A DNA stretch of 64,000 bases from Stappia sp. MMSF_3263 (GTDB lineage Bacteria > Pseudomonadota > Alphaproteobacteria > Rhizobiales > Stappiaceae), in NCBI RefSeq assembly GCF_030733745.1, contig NZ_JASHIK010000016.1:1-64000 (forward strand), read 5' to 3'. This document shows positions 1-8,482 of the stretch, one piece after another. The translations under genes and the position numbers were made by a program. Below the pieces are notes generated by a model. That model ran no database searches. It was not told the DNA's origin and saw only the letters and a program-made list of their open reading frames with translations. Positions within the stretch are counted from its first letter, which is position 1; every line of letters begins with the position of its first letter.

Positions 1-24
1 CCGGCGCAAACGACCGGCGCAAGC

Positions 25-59
25 AAAAAGGCCCCGCCGGATCGCCGGCGGGGCCTTTT
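25..59 (-). terminator. Intrinsic terminator of the rpsF-rpsR-rplI operon
   Basis: An 11-bp perfect GC-rich stem (30-40 with 45-55) and a 4-base loop are flanked by five A on the left and four T on the right. It can therefore terminate both ways. On the minus strand it sits 34 bases after the rplI stop codon, so it most likely ends the ribosomal-protein operon. Confidence 0.9.
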
Positions 60-88
60 CAATTTGTCGGTCCGAGAGGGGGGAAGGC

Positions 89-700
89 TCAGAGAGCCTC
101 CTCCTCGGAAGCCTCTTCGCCGGCATCCGTGGAGGTCTCGCCGTCGGCGTCGTCGCCCTCGGCGTCTTCATCCTCGTCCTCGTCTTCCTCGAACTCGAAG
201 ATGTCCTGCTCGCGGCCGGTCAGGTCCTCGCCGCGCGCCTGGCGCTCGGCCTCGTCCGCGGAGCGGGCGATGTTGAGGCTGATCGAGACCTCGACCTCGG
301 GGTGCAGGACGACGGTGACGTCATGCAGGCCGATGGTCTTGATCGGACGGTCGAGGCGAACCTGGGAGCGGGCCGAGGAGAAGCCGCCCTCGGTCATCAC
401 GTCGGCAATGTCGCGGGTGGAGACGGAGCCGTAAAGCTGGCCGGTCTCGCCTGCCTGGCGAATGATGGTGAAGGACTGGCCGTCGAGCGTCTTGGCGACG
501 CCTTCGGCCTCGCTCTTGCGCTCGAGGTTGCGGGCCTCAAGCTGCGCGCGCTCGGTGTCAAAGCGCTGCTGGTTGACCTTGGTGGCGCGAAGCGCCTTGC
601 CCTGCGGCAGGAGGTAATTGCGCGCGAAGCCGTCGCGCACCTTCACCACTTCGCCCATCTGGCCAAGCTTGGCGACGCGCTCCAGGAGAATGATCTTCAT
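89..700 (-). CDS. rplI: 50S ribosomal protein L9
   Basis: This is the large-subunit protein L9, which binds 23S rRNA domain V near the base of the L1 stalk. The N-terminal beta-sheet domain is clear: it begins [14 protein letters not shown] and carries the signature stretch [16 protein letters not shown] at about residues 22-37. The C-terminal domain follows to about residue 150. The protein is 203 residues against about 150 in E. coli. The extra ~45 residues are an almost purely acidic tail of Glu, Asp, Ala and Gly. It is the last gene of rpsF-rpsR-rplI, with a 98-base gap after rpsR and a strong terminator downstream. The assignment is firm; any role for the acidic tail is unknown to me. 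Confidence 0.97.
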   Translation of the reverse strand: MKIILLERVAKLGQMGEVVKVRDGFARNYLLPQGKALRATKVNQQRFDTERAQLEARNLERKSEAEGVAKTLDGQSFTIIRQAGETGQLYGSVSTRDIADVMTEGGFSSARSQVRLDRPIKTIGLHDVTVVLHPEVEVSISLNIARSADEAERQARGEDLTGREQDIFEFEEDEDEDEDAEGDDADGETSTDAGEEASEEEAL

Positions 701-798
701 GTCGGTGGTCCTTGTCGTCTGTCCCGCGCTGTTTCAAGCGCGGTTAGGGGCGGTGGCGTAATGCCGGACCGCCCCAGCCGATGGAATTGATCGCGATC

Positions 799-1047
799 TT
801 ACTTGATCACGAAGGGCAGAAGGCCGAGGAAGCGGGCACGCTTGATGGCACGGGCCAGCTCACGCTGCTTCTTGGCGGACACGGCCGTGATGCGGCTCGG
901 CACGATCTTGCCGCGCTCCGAAATGTAGCGCTGCAGAAGGCGGATGTCCTTGTAGTCGATCTTCGGCGCATTGGCGCCGGAGAACGGGCAGGTCTTGCGA
1001 CGACGGAAGAACGGGCGGCGCGTCGGCAGCTGTGCGATATCGACCAT
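799..1047 (-). CDS. rpsR: 30S ribosomal protein S18
   Basis: An 82-residue small-subunit protein that pairs with S6 on the platform of the 30S subunit. The conserved core is visible: a basic N-terminus with [13 protein letters not shown], then the [31 protein letters not shown]-type region (about residues 29-60), then [14 protein letters not shown]. Length is normal for the family. It starts 12 bases after the rpsF stop codon, so it is cotranscribed and probably translationally coupled with rpsF. That fits the obligate S6-S18 heterodimer. Confidence 0.97.
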   Translation of the reverse strand: MVDIAQLPTRRPFFRRRKTCPFSGANAPKIDYKDIRLLQRYISERGKIVPSRITAVSAKKQRELARAIKRARFLGLLPFVIK

Positions 1048-1059
1048 TGCGATAGCTCC

Positions 1060-1521
1060 TTATTCTTCGTCGAAGCGGCGGGGGCCGCGATCACCGCGAT
1101 CACCACGATCGCCCCGGTCACCACGATCGCCGCGGTCACCACCACGATCGCCGCGCTCACCACGTCCACCGCGTCCACCGCCACGGCGGTCGTCACGGTC
1201 GCGCTTCTGCATCATCGCGGACTGCTCTTCCTCGTGCTCGTCGACCTTGAGGGTCATGAAGCGCAGGACGTCCTCGTTGAGGCGCATCTGGCGCTCCATC
1301 TCGGCGACGGCGGCCGGGGAGGCGGTCAGGTTCATCAGCGTGTAATGAGCCTTGCGGTTCTTGTTGATGCGGTAGGTGAGCGTACGCAGACCCCAGGTCT
1401 CGACCTTGCCGACCGAGCCTTCGTGCTCGGCAATCAGGGCCTTGTACTGCTCGACCATCTGCTCGACCTGCTGGGCCGAGACGTCCTGGCGCGCCAGGAA
1501 CACATGCTCGTAAAGCGGCAT
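1060..1521 (-). CDS. rpsF: 30S ribosomal protein S6 with long RGD-repeat tail
   Basis: S6 binds S18 and 16S rRNA in the 30S platform. I place the start at 1521 ([13 protein letters not shown]), about 8 bases after an AAGGAAAGG ribosome binding site. Upstream in-frame codons give sequence unlike S6. The ferredoxin-like core runs to about residue 95 ([21 protein letters not shown] is typical). The 153-residue protein then ends in a low-complexity tail of Gly, Arg and Asp triplets followed by RRFDEE. E. coli S6 also has a variable tail, there made by post-translational glutamylation. Here the extension is gene-encoded and built on a 9-base DNA repeat. It is the first gene of the rpsF-rpsR-rplI operon. 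Confidence 0.96.
   Translation of the reverse strand: MPLYEHVFLARQDVSAQQVEQMVEQYKALIAEHEGSVGKVETWGLRTLTYRINKNRKAHYTLMNLTASPAAVAEMERQMRLNEDVLRFMTLKVDEHEEEQSAMMQKRDRDDRRGGGRGGRGERGDRGGDRGDRGDRGDRGDRGDRGPRRFDEE
1081..1176 (-). repeat. Imperfect 9-bp tandem repeats coding the S6 tail
   Basis: The 3' end of rpsF contains consecutive 9-base units, on the plus strand variants of CACCGCGAT and CACCACGAT, each coding one Gly-Asp-Arg triplet. Unit number could change by slippage without shifting the frame. Confidence 0.8.
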
Positions 1522-1741
1522 GGAGATGTGCCTTTCCTTAGATCCAAAATCCCCGGAACACGGCGCTAAGCCTCTTCGAGCCTTCAAGAAAGGCGGTTCG
1601 AAGCAACTTCGAAGGCGGAGACACGGGAAGGCGGATGGCGCTTTGTTCCATCCTGCCCGGCGCGCGATCGATCCTAAGAGGGACCGTTCGCATGACGAGC
1701 CTTCCGTTCAGCCCCCGGCCAGAGTTCCGAACGAAGCGTGG

Positions 1742-1770
1742 CTTATACACCAGTTGGCCGCGTTCGCAAG
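1742..1770 (-). promoter_or_regulatory. Putative sigma70 promoter of the rpsF operon
   Basis: Read on the minus strand this gives CTTGCG, 17 bases, then TATAAG. This is close to the alphaproteobacterial housekeeping pattern. It predicts a leader of about 210 nucleotides before rpsF. Visual match only. Confidence 0.4.
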
Positions 1771-1810
1771 CGGTGCGCGGTTGAAAGGTCGGCTTTTTCG
1801 CGCTTCAACC

Positions 1811-1839
1811 TTGACAGGGCGCGCAAGGGCCGTGTCTTT
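1811..1839 (+). promoter_or_regulatory. Putative promoter of fabD
   Basis: A perfect TTGACA, preceded by CC as in the alphaproteobacterial CTTGAC consensus, lies 98 bases before the fabD start. The -10 region 17 bases later is weak (GTCTTT). Confidence 0.35.
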
Positions 1840-1914
1840 GCGGCACACTTCGACAGCGCAGGGTCCGGCCACGTCAACGATCCGGATCGCAAACGAACGG
1901 TGGGAGCCATCGAC

Positions 1915-2862
1915 ATGAGCATCGCATTCACGTTTCCAGGCCAGGGCAGCCAGACGGTGGGCATGGGCAAGGAACTGGCGGACCGGTTTCCCGAGGCCCG
2001 GGCGGTTTTTGCCGAAGTGGACGAGGCGCTCGGCCAGAAACTCAGCACGGTCATGTGGGAAGGTTCCCAGGACGACCTGACGCTGACCGCCAACGCCCAG
2101 CCGGCGCTGATGGCGGTCAGCCTTGCGACCATGCGGGTGCTCGAGGCGCGCGGCCTCGACCTCAAGGCCTCCGTCGCCTATGTGGCCGGTCATTCGCTCG
2201 GCGAGTATTCGGCGCTCGCCGCCGCCGGCACGCTGTCGATCGGCGATGCCGCGCGGCTGCTGCGCATTCGCGGCACGGCGATGCAGCAGGCGGTGCCGGT
2301 GGGCGAGGGGGCGATGGCCGCTCTGCTCGGGCTCGACTTCGACGATGCCGTGGCCGTCGCCGAGGAAGCCGCGCAGGGCGAGATCTGCCAGGCGGCCAAT
2401 GACAACGCACCCGGGCAGGTGGTGGTCTCCGGCCACAAGGGGGCGGTCGAGCGCGCCATCGAGATCGCCAAGGGGCGCGGCGCCCGGCGCGCGATCCTGC
2501 TTCCCGTCAGCGCGCCGTTCCACTGTGCCCTGATGGCGCCGGCAGCGGATGCGATGGCGGAGGCCTTCTCCTCGGTCCGCTTCAATACGCCGGCCGTGCC
2601 GCTTGTCGCCAACGTGCTGGCCGCGCCGATCGCCGACCCGGACGAGATCCGCGCGCGGCTCGTCGAGCAGGTCACCGGCACGGTTCGCTGGCGCGAGACG
2701 ATCGCCTGGATGGCGGAGGCCGGCGTCGATACGGCCTGCGAGATCGGCACCGGCAAGGTGCTCACCGGCATGGTCAAGCGCATCGCCAAGGACATGGCGG
2801 GCATGGCGGTCAACACGGCCGAGGACATCGACATGCTGATGGACCGTCTCGGCTCGGCCTGA
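1915..2862 (+). CDS. fabD: Malonyl-CoA:ACP transacylase
   Basis: FabD moves malonyl from CoA to acyl carrier protein in the cytoplasm, supplying type II fatty acid synthesis. The start at 1915 gives MSIAFTFPGQGSQTVGMG, the classic N-terminus, with a GGGAG ribosome binding site. The protein is 315 residues, close to the usual ~310. The nucleophile Ser94 lies in GHSLGE and the catalytic His203 in APFHC, matching the E. coli Ser92/His201 pair. It is followed 34 bases later by fabG and then acpP and fabF, a conserved fab cluster. In-frame sequence upstream of 1915 does not resemble FabD. Confidence 0.97.
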   Translation: MSIAFTFPGQGSQTVGMGKELADRFPEARAVFAEVDEALGQKLSTVMWEGSQDDLTLTANAQPALMAVSLATMRVLEARGLDLKASVAYVAGHSLGEYSALAAAGTLSIGDAARLLRIRGTAMQQAVPVGEGAMAALLGLDFDDAVAVAEEAAQGEICQAANDNAPGQVVVSGHKGAVERAIEIAKGRGARRAILLPVSAPFHCALMAPAADAMAEAFSSVRFNTPAVPLVANVLAAPIADPDEIRARLVEQVTGTVRWRETIAWMAEAGVDTACEIGTGKVLTGMVKRIAKDMAGMAVNTAEDIDMLMDRLGSA

Positions 2863-2896
2863 TACGCACAGACATTCTTATAGAGGATACGCAACC

Positions 2897-3634
2897 ATGT
2901 TCGACCTGACTTCCAAGACAGCCCTCGTCACCGGCGCGACCGGCGGTATCGGTGAAGCGATTGCCCGCGCGCTGCATGCCCGCGGGGCCATCGTCGCCCT
3001 GTCGGGCACGCGGGCGGAAAAGCTGGAAGCGCTGGCCGCCGACCTTGGCGAGCGCGTCCACGTCGTGCCGGCCAACCTGTCGGACCGCGAGGCTGTCGAT
3101 GCGCTGGTGCCGGCCGCCGAGGCCGCGATGGGGCCGCTCGACATTCTGGTCAACAATGCCGGCATCACCCGCGACAACCTCTTCATGCGGATGAAGGACG
3201 AGGAGTGGGATGACGTCATCGAGGTCAACCTCACGGCGGGTTTCCGGCTCTGCCGTGCCGCGGTGAAGGGCATGATGCGCCGCCGCTCCGGCCGTATCAT
3301 CGGCATCGCCTCCGTCGTCGGCGTGACGGGAAATCCCGGCCAGGCCAACTATGCCGCCGCCAAGGCCGGCATGATCGGCATGGCCAAGTCGCTTGCGCGC
3401 GAGGTCGCCTCGCGCAACATTACGGTGAACACGATCGCGCCGGGTTTCATCGAAACGCCAATGACCGACGCGCTGAACGACAAGCAGAAGGAATCGATCC
3501 TCACCAGCGTGCCGGCCAACCGCCTGGGGAGGGCGGACGAGATCGCCGCGGCAGCCGTTTTCCTGGCCAGCGACGAAGCCGCCTACATGACCGGCGAAAC
3601 GCTCCATGTGAATGGCGGTATGGCCATGATTTGA
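2897..3634 (+). CDS. fabG: 3-oxoacyl-[ACP] reductase
   Basis: This NADPH-dependent short-chain dehydrogenase reduces 3-oxoacyl-ACP in the fatty acid elongation cycle. The 245-residue protein has the cofactor-binding TGATGGIG motif (residues 12-19), NNAG at 86-89, and the catalytic Ser139, Tyr152 and Lys156 in the YAAAK motif. It ends in the typical LHVNGGMAMI. A GAGG ribosome binding site precedes ATG 2897. The context directly between fabD and acpP supports FabG rather than another SDR. Confidence 0.96.
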   Translation: MFDLTSKTALVTGATGGIGEAIARALHARGAIVALSGTRAEKLEALAADLGERVHVVPANLSDREAVDALVPAAEAAMGPLDILVNNAGITRDNLFMRMKDEEWDDVIEVNLTAGFRLCRAAVKGMMRRRSGRIIGIASVVGVTGNPGQANYAAAKAGMIGMAKSLAREVASRNITVNTIAPGFIETPMTDALNDKQKESILTSVPANRLGRADEIAAAAVFLASDEAAYMTGETLHVNGGMAMI

Positions 3635-3644
3635 CTTGATTATC

Positions 3645-3671
3645 CTCTCCCGGAGATTGCCGCCGGGAGAG
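3645..3671 (+). terminator. Hairpin after fabG (no T tract)
   Basis: A 9-bp perfect inverted repeat (3645-3653 with 3663-3671) begins 10 bases after the fabG stop. No run of T follows, so it may be an RNA-stabilising or weak termination structure that separates fabG from acpP transcription. Confidence 0.4.
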
Positions 3672-3681
3672 CGGGCCCCGG

Positions 3682-3711
3682 TTGCCTTTCGGCGGCTGGT
3701 CAAGCCCTATA
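3682..3711 (+). promoter_or_regulatory. Putative promoter of acpP
   Basis: TTGCCT, 18 bases, then CCTATA lies about 200 bases before acpP. A separate promoter would fit the much higher need for ACP than for FabD and FabG. Visual match only. Confidence 0.4.
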
Positions 3712-3912
3712 AAGTGTGTTACGAACCCGCCGGCCAGCGAACCCGTTCACGAATGATCGGCGCTCGGGCATGGCCTGTCAGGCCGGCGTGAAAACCCGGG
3801 TCGGGCATGGTGCGGGCTGGACCCCATTCACCGCGTTCCGAGGATCGGGTACGAGGTACGGCGCAGAGCGCTGAACTAGCGAAAACCGTTGGAAGCAACT
3901 GAGGAATCTAAA

Positions 3913-4149
3913 ATGAGCGACATCGCGGATCGGGTAAAGAAGATCGTCATCGAGCATCTCGGCGTCGACGCCGACAAGGTGGCCATGGAGGCGAGCTTCA
4001 TCGACGATCTGGGCGCTGACAGCCTCGACACGGTCGAACTCGTCATGGCGTTCGAGGAAGAGTTTGGCGTCGAGATTCCGGACGATGCCGCCGAGACGAT
4101 CCTGACTGTCGGCGACGCCGTCAAGTTCCTGGAAAAGAACGCCGGCTAA
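3913..4149 (+). CDS. acpP: Acyl carrier protein
   Basis: ACP carries growing acyl chains on a 4'-phosphopantetheine arm. The start at 3913 ([17 protein letters not shown]) gives 78 residues, the normal length. An earlier in-frame ATG at 3889 would add eight non-conserved residues. The attachment site is Ser37 in the GADSLDTVE motif, and helix II is acidic ([11 protein letters not shown]), as expected for partner docking. The gene stands 278 bases after fabG and 62 before fabF. Confidence 0.97.
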   Translation: MSDIADRVKKIVIEHLGVDADKVAMEASFIDDLGADSLDTVELVMAFEEEFGVEIPDDAAETILTVGDAVKFLEKNAG

Positions 4150-4211
4150 TCCATTGTTTACGCGCATCGGGCGGATGACAAGGTCCGCCCGACGCGCCCA
4201 CATACAGGTTC

Positions 4212-5480
4212 ATGATGAGGCGAGTGGTCGTTACCGGCCTTGGCATGGTCACGCCGTTGGCGTGCGGTGTCGAGGAAAGCTGGTCCAGAATTCTCGACGG
4301 CAAGAGCGGGGCGTCCCGTGTCAGCCATTTTGAGGTCGATGATCTCGCCTGCCAGATTGCCTGCCAGATTCCCCGCGGCGACGGCTCCCAGGGAACCTTC
4401 AATCCCGACGACTGGATGGACCCGAAGGAACAGCGCAAGGTCGATGATTTCATCGTCTTCGCCATGGCCGCGGCCGAACAGGCGATCACCGATTGCGGCT
4501 GGAAGCCGACCACGCGCGAGGAGCAGATCCGTTCGGGTGTGCTGATCGGCTCGGGCATCGGCGGCCTGCAAGGCATCGAGGCGACCGCCCATGTGTTGCG
4601 TGACAAGGGTCCGCGCCGCATCTCCCCGTTCTTCATCCCCGGCCGGCTGATCAATCTCGCCGGCGGCTATGTTTCGATCCGTCATGGCCTCAAGGGACCG
4701 AACCATGCGGTCGTCACCGCCTGTTCGACCGGTGCCCATGCGATTGGCGACGCCGCGCGCCTGATCGCGCTGGACGATGCCGACGTCATGATCGCCGGCG
4801 GTGCGGAATCGCCCGTCTGTCGCCTGGCGCTGGCGGGCTTCGCCGCGGCCCGGGCCCTGTCGACCGGCTTCAACGACCGCCCCGAAGACGCCTCGCGTCC
4901 CTATGACAAGGACCGCGACGGTTTCGTCATGGGCGAGGGCGCCGGTGTTGTCGTGCTCGAGGAATACGAGCATGCCGTCGCCCGCGGCGCCAAGATCTAT
5001 GGCGAGGTCGTGGGATACGGCCTGTCGGGCGATGCCTACCACATCACTGCCCCGGCCTCCGACGGCGACGGCGCCTATCGCTGCATGCAGGCAGCTCTGA
5101 AGCGCGCCGGCATGGCGGCGTCCGACATCGACTATGTCAACGCGCATGGCACCTCGACGCCGCTGGGCGACGAGATCGAGCTCGGCGCGATCCAGCGCCT
5201 GGCCGGCGACTCGGCGGCCAAGCTGACCATGTCGTCGACCAAGTCGTCGACCGGGCACCTGCTGGGCGCCGCCGGTGCGATCGAGGCGATCTTTTCGCTG
5301 CTGGCGATGCGCGACGGCATTGCCCCGCCGACCATCAATCTCGACAATCCTTCGGTGGAAACCGAGATCGATCTCGTGCCCAATACCGCGAAGCGCATGA
5401 CGATCGACACGGCACTTTCGAATTCCTTCGGTTTCGGCGGCACCAATGCGTCGCTGGTGTTCCGCAAGGTCGCTTCCTGA
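4212..5480 (+). CDS. fabF: 3-oxoacyl-[ACP] synthase II
   Basis: FabF condenses malonyl-ACP with acyl-ACP to elongate fatty acids. The protein is 422 residues, within the usual 410-420 range. The thiolase-fold active site is complete: Cys171 in TACSTGAH, His312 in NAHGTSTPLGD and His349 in the TGHLLGAAG loop. It ends with SNSFGFGGTN near the C-terminus. Two adjacent ATG codons (4212 and 4215) are possible starts, and no strong ribosome binding site distinguishes them. It lies directly after acpP. Confidence 0.96.
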   Translation: MMRRVVVTGLGMVTPLACGVEESWSRILDGKSGASRVSHFEVDDLACQIACQIPRGDGSQGTFNPDDWMDPKEQRKVDDFIVFAMAAAEQAITDCGWKPTTREEQIRSGVLIGSGIGGLQGIEATAHVLRDKGPRRISPFFIPGRLINLAGGYVSIRHGLKGPNHAVVTACSTGAHAIGDAARLIALDDADVMIAGGAESPVCRLALAGFAAARALSTGFNDRPEDASRPYDKDRDGFVMGEGAGVVVLEEYEHAVARGAKIYGEVVGYGLSGDAYHITAPASDGDGAYRCMQAALKRAGMAASDIDYVNAHGTSTPLGDEIELGAIQRLAGDSAAKLTMSSTKSSTGHLLGAAGAIEAIFSLLAMRDGIAPPTINLDNPSVETEIDLVPNTAKRMTIDTALSNSFGFGGTNASLVFRKVAS

Positions 5481-5636
5481 GCACAGCATTTCCGCCCCGG
5501 CTGCTGACCGGGGCGGTGGCGGGGCAGGGGCTTTCCCGCCAGGCGCCGAGTTTGGGCATGGTTCTTCGCGGTTTGGCCATATTTGCAAGTCAAGTGGCAG
5601 AGCCATTCCCTCGATCAACCTGACCGGACGGGACAT

Positions 5637-6818
5637 ATGAACGAGACGCCGACCGACGAGTCCGACCGCGCCAAGGATGGCGAGACGGCCGCCTTTCGAC
5701 CGAACCCCAAGAGCCCGCGCGAGGCGATCCAGCCGGAACCGGCGCCGCAACCGCCGGCCCGCTCCCGCCACGTCCGCAATCCATTCGTCATCGTCATCAA
5801 CGCCATCCTGTCGATCGCCGTCCTGACGGTGATCGCGGTTGGCGGCCTGCTCTACTGGGGCAAGGCGGAGTTCGAGGCGCCGGGGCCGCTGGCGGCCGAG
5901 AAGACGGTGATCATCTCGTCCGGATCGGGCCTCCAGGCGATTGCCGACACGCTGGAAAACCAGGGGGTGATCGACAACGCCTATGTCTTCCTGGCCGGAG
6001 TGCGGGCCTACAAGAACGCGGGCAAGCTGAAGGCGGGCGAATATGCCTTCGCCGCCGGCAGTTCCATGCATCAGATCATGGAGGACCTGGTCGGGGGCAA
6101 GGCCGTCTATCACACGGTCACCGTCCCCGAGGGCTGGACCAGCGCCCAGGTGGTCGCGCGAGTGCGCGAGCATCCCGTTCTTACCGGCACGATCGACGAG
6201 ATCCCGCCGGAAGGCGCATTGCTGCCGGAGACCTACACGTTCACACGCGGCACGACCCGCGCCCAGCTCGTCCAGCAGATGCGCGATGCCCAGACCAAGG
6301 CGGTCGCCGATATCTGGGCCCGGCGCACGGACGGGCTGCCCGTCGAGACCCCGGAGGAGCTGGTGATCCTTGCCTCCATCGTGGAGAAGGAAACCGCCCG
6401 GGCGGACGAGCGCACGCGGGTTGCGGGCGTGTTCGTCAACCGGTTGAACAAGGGTATGCGGCTGCAGTCCGACCCGACCATCGTCTACGGCCTGTTTGGC
6501 GGCGAGGCCTGGTCTCAGGACCGGTCCGCGATCACCCGGTCTCAGCTCGATGCACGCAACCCCTACAACACGTATCAGATCGACCGGCTGCCGCCGGGGC
6601 CGATCGGCAATCCGGGCCGCGCGGCGATGGAGGCTGTCGCCAATCCCTCGCGCACCAAGGATCTCTATTTTGTTGCCGATGGCACCGGGGGGCACGTCTT
6701 CGCCGAGACCTACGAGCAGCATCAGCGCAACGTCGTTCGCTGGCGGCAGATCGAGCGCGAGCGGCGTGAGCGCGAGGCGCAGCAAGCCGCGCCGGCCGCC
6801 GCGGGAAGCGGCGGATAG
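5637..6818 (+). CDS. mltG: Endolytic murein transglycosylase MltG
   Basis: MltG is an inner-membrane lytic transglycosylase that cleaves nascent glycan strands and sets their length. From ATG 5637 it has 393 residues: a Pro-rich cytoplasmic segment (1-45), one membrane helix at about 49-70, a LysM-like subdomain, then the YceG catalytic domain. The catalytic Glu250 is in the conserved ASIVEKET motif, and LQSDPTIVYG and NPYNTY are typical. An upstream ATG at 5583 would add 18 residues without similarity. The fabF-mltG-yicC-gmk order is conserved in alphaproteobacteria. Confidence 0.94.
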   Translation: MNETPTDESDRAKDGETAAFRPNPKSPREAIQPEPAPQPPARSRHVRNPFVIVINAILSIAVLTVIAVGGLLYWGKAEFEAPGPLAAEKTVIISSGSGLQAIADTLENQGVIDNAYVFLAGVRAYKNAGKLKAGEYAFAAGSSMHQIMEDLVGGKAVYHTVTVPEGWTSAQVVARVREHPVLTGTIDEIPPEGALLPETYTFTRGTTRAQLVQQMRDAQTKAVADIWARRTDGLPVETPEELVILASIVEKETARADERTRVAGVFVNRLNKGMRLQSDPTIVYGLFGGEAWSQDRSAITRSQLDARNPYNTYQIDRLPPGPIGNPGRAAMEAVANPSRTKDLYFVADGTGGHVFAETYEQHQRNVVRWRQIERERREREAQQAAPAAAGSGG

Positions 6819-6851
6819 CGCAAGCCGCGATCCAGGGGGCAGGAACGCGAA

Positions 6852-7748
6852 ATGGCCGGAACTCTTTCAAGCATGACGGGCTTCGGGCGCGCCGATGGCG
6901 CGGCCGGGGCGGCACGCTGGACCTGGGAAGTCAGGTCGGTGAACGGCAAGGGGCTCGATGTCCGGGTCCGCCTGCCGGGCGGACTGGAGAGCCTTGAGGC
7001 AGTCTGCCGGGAGACGGCGGGCAAGCTGTTCGCGCGCGGCAATATCACCATCGGCCTCAGCTACCAGCGCGGCCAGGGCGACGCGGTGCCGCGCATCAAC
7101 GAGGCGGCACTCAACGCGGTTCTGGCGGCGCTGGAGACGATCCGCCGTCGGGTGCCGGATGCGGCTCCGGTCGGGCTTGACGGCATCCTCTCCCAGCGTG
7201 GCGTGATCGAATGGGCCGAACCGGAAGAGGGGGCGGCCGAGAAGGAGGCTCTGGGGAGCGCACTTCGCGCCAGCCTCGAGGGGGCACTTGCCGCGCTTGC
7301 CGAAATGCGTCGCAGCGAGGGGCGCGCGATCGCCGAGGTCCTGGCCGGGCAACTTGCCGAGATCGCCCGACTGACCGCGCTTGCCGAGGCCGCGCCATGC
7401 CGCCAGCCGGAGGCGATCCGTGCCAGGCTGGCGACCCAGGTGGAGGCGCTTGCCGGCGCATCCGTCGCCCTCGACCCGGCGCGTCTTCACCAGGAAGCCG
7501 CCCTTCTGGCGACAAAGGCCGATATTCGCGAGGAGCTCGACCGGCTGGTGGCTCATGTCAACGCGGCAACGGTGCTGCTCGATGCGGGCGGGCCGGTCGG
7601 CCGCAAGCTCGACTTCCTCGCACAAGAATTCAACCGCGAGGCGAACACGCTGTGTTCCAAGTCGAACGGAACGGAACTGACGGCTGTCGGCCTTGAGCTG
7701 AAAACCGTCATCGACCAGATGCGCGAACAGATTCAGAACCTGGAATAG
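6852..7748 (+). CDS. yicC: YicC family protein (putative endoribonuclease)
   Basis: The 298-residue protein starts with the family signature SSMTGFGRADG and RSVNGKGLDVRVRLPG, and ends with the DUF1732 region (EFNREANTLCSKS, then LKTVIDQMREQIQNLE). YicC has been described as an RNA-degrading enzyme in enterobacteria. The exact substrate here is unknown. It sits 15 bases before gmk, the typical yicC-gmk pair. An AGGAA site precedes ATG 6852. Confidence 0.93.
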   Translation: MAGTLSSMTGFGRADGAAGAARWTWEVRSVNGKGLDVRVRLPGGLESLEAVCRETAGKLFARGNITIGLSYQRGQGDAVPRINEAALNAVLAALETIRRRVPDAAPVGLDGILSQRGVIEWAEPEEGAAEKEALGSALRASLEGALAALAEMRRSEGRAIAEVLAGQLAEIARLTALAEAAPCRQPEAIRARLATQVEALAGASVALDPARLHQEAALLATKADIREELDRLVAHVNAATVLLDAGGPVGRKLDFLAQEFNREANTLCSKSNGTELTAVGLELKTVIDQMREQIQNLE

Positions 7749-7763
7749 GGCGAGGCAGGTGCC

Positions 7764-8456
7764 ATGACGACAGCGACAGGCGGAACGATGGTGACCTCCG
7801 AGGAGGCCGAGGCGCGCCGGCGCGGGCTGATGCTGGTGCTCTCCTCACCATCCGGCGCGGGCAAGTCGACCATCGCCCGCCAGCTCCTCGACCAGGAGAC
7901 AAACCTGAAGCTCTCCGTTTCGGTGACGACGCGGCCACGTCGGTCGAGCGAGATCGACGGCGTGCACTATCATTTCATCAGCCGGGAGCGTTTCGAGCAG
8001 ATGCGGGATCGCGGCGAGCTGCTGGAATGGGCCGAAGTGCACGGCAATTACTACGGCACGCCCCGCGATCCGGTGGAGGAGGCGCTGGGGCTCGGCCAGG
8101 ACGTTCTGTTCGACATCGATATCCAGGGCACCTTCCAGCTTTACGAAGCCGTGCGCCCGGACGTGGTCTCGCTCTTCATCCTGCCGCCCTCCATCGCCGA
8201 GATGAAGTCGCGCCTGCATCGGCGGGCCGAGGATGCGGAGGACGTCATCCAGCGCCGTCTCAAGACGGCGGTCGGCGAGATGAAGCACTGGAACGAATAC
8301 GACTACGTCATCATCAACGACGACCTGCAGCGCGCCTATGACGGCGCCCGCTCGATCCTGAGGGCGGAACGGCTGCGGCGCGAGCGCAGCCCGGCGATCG
8401 GCCCGTTCATCGAAGGAATGGTCGAGGATCTGAAGCGCGAGACCGGCGAGGACTGA
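7764..8456 (+). CDS. gmk: Guanylate kinase
   Basis: Gmk phosphorylates GMP to GDP with ATP. The P-loop SPSGAGKST lies at residues 28-36, followed by the GMP-binding region (SVSVTTRPRRSSEIDGVHY, then GELLEWAEVHGNYYGTP) and the FILPPS segment. From ATG 7764, which has a GAGGCAGG site, the length is 230 residues. The usual length is about 205-215, so the first ~20 residues are a short extension. An internal start at 7788 or 7830 is possible. Confidence 0.95.
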   Translation: MTTATGGTMVTSEEAEARRRGLMLVLSSPSGAGKSTIARQLLDQETNLKLSVSVTTRPRRSSEIDGVHYHFISRERFEQMRDRGELLEWAEVHGNYYGTPRDPVEEALGLGQDVLFDIDIQGTFQLYEAVRPDVVSLFILPPSIAEMKSRLHRRAEDAEDVIQRRLKTAVGEMKHWNEYDYVIINDDLQRAYDGARSILRAERLRRERSPAIGPFIEGMVEDLKRETGED

Positions 8457-8482
8457 GCCTCATCGCGGTCGGTCCGCATGTC

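Larger units (their letters stand above)
1522..1914. other. Divergent intergenic region rpsF / fabD, no gene
   Basis: The 393 bases between the divergent rpsF and fabD starts hold candidate promoters for both directions (listed separately). The minus-strand leader of rpsF would be about 210 nucleotides, long enough for an S6:S18 autoregulatory structure, but I could not identify one with confidence. No coding sequence with a ribosome binding site is apparent. Confidence 0.6.

Noticed and set aside
1081-1200. Repeat array considered as CRISPR
   Set aside because: Units are 9 bases without spacers and code in frame for the S6 tail.
4158-6785. 875-codon open frame on the minus strand
   Set aside because: It is antisense to fabF and mltG, whose domains and active sites are complete. 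Long antisense frames are expected in GC-rich coding DNA. It has no recognisable domain.
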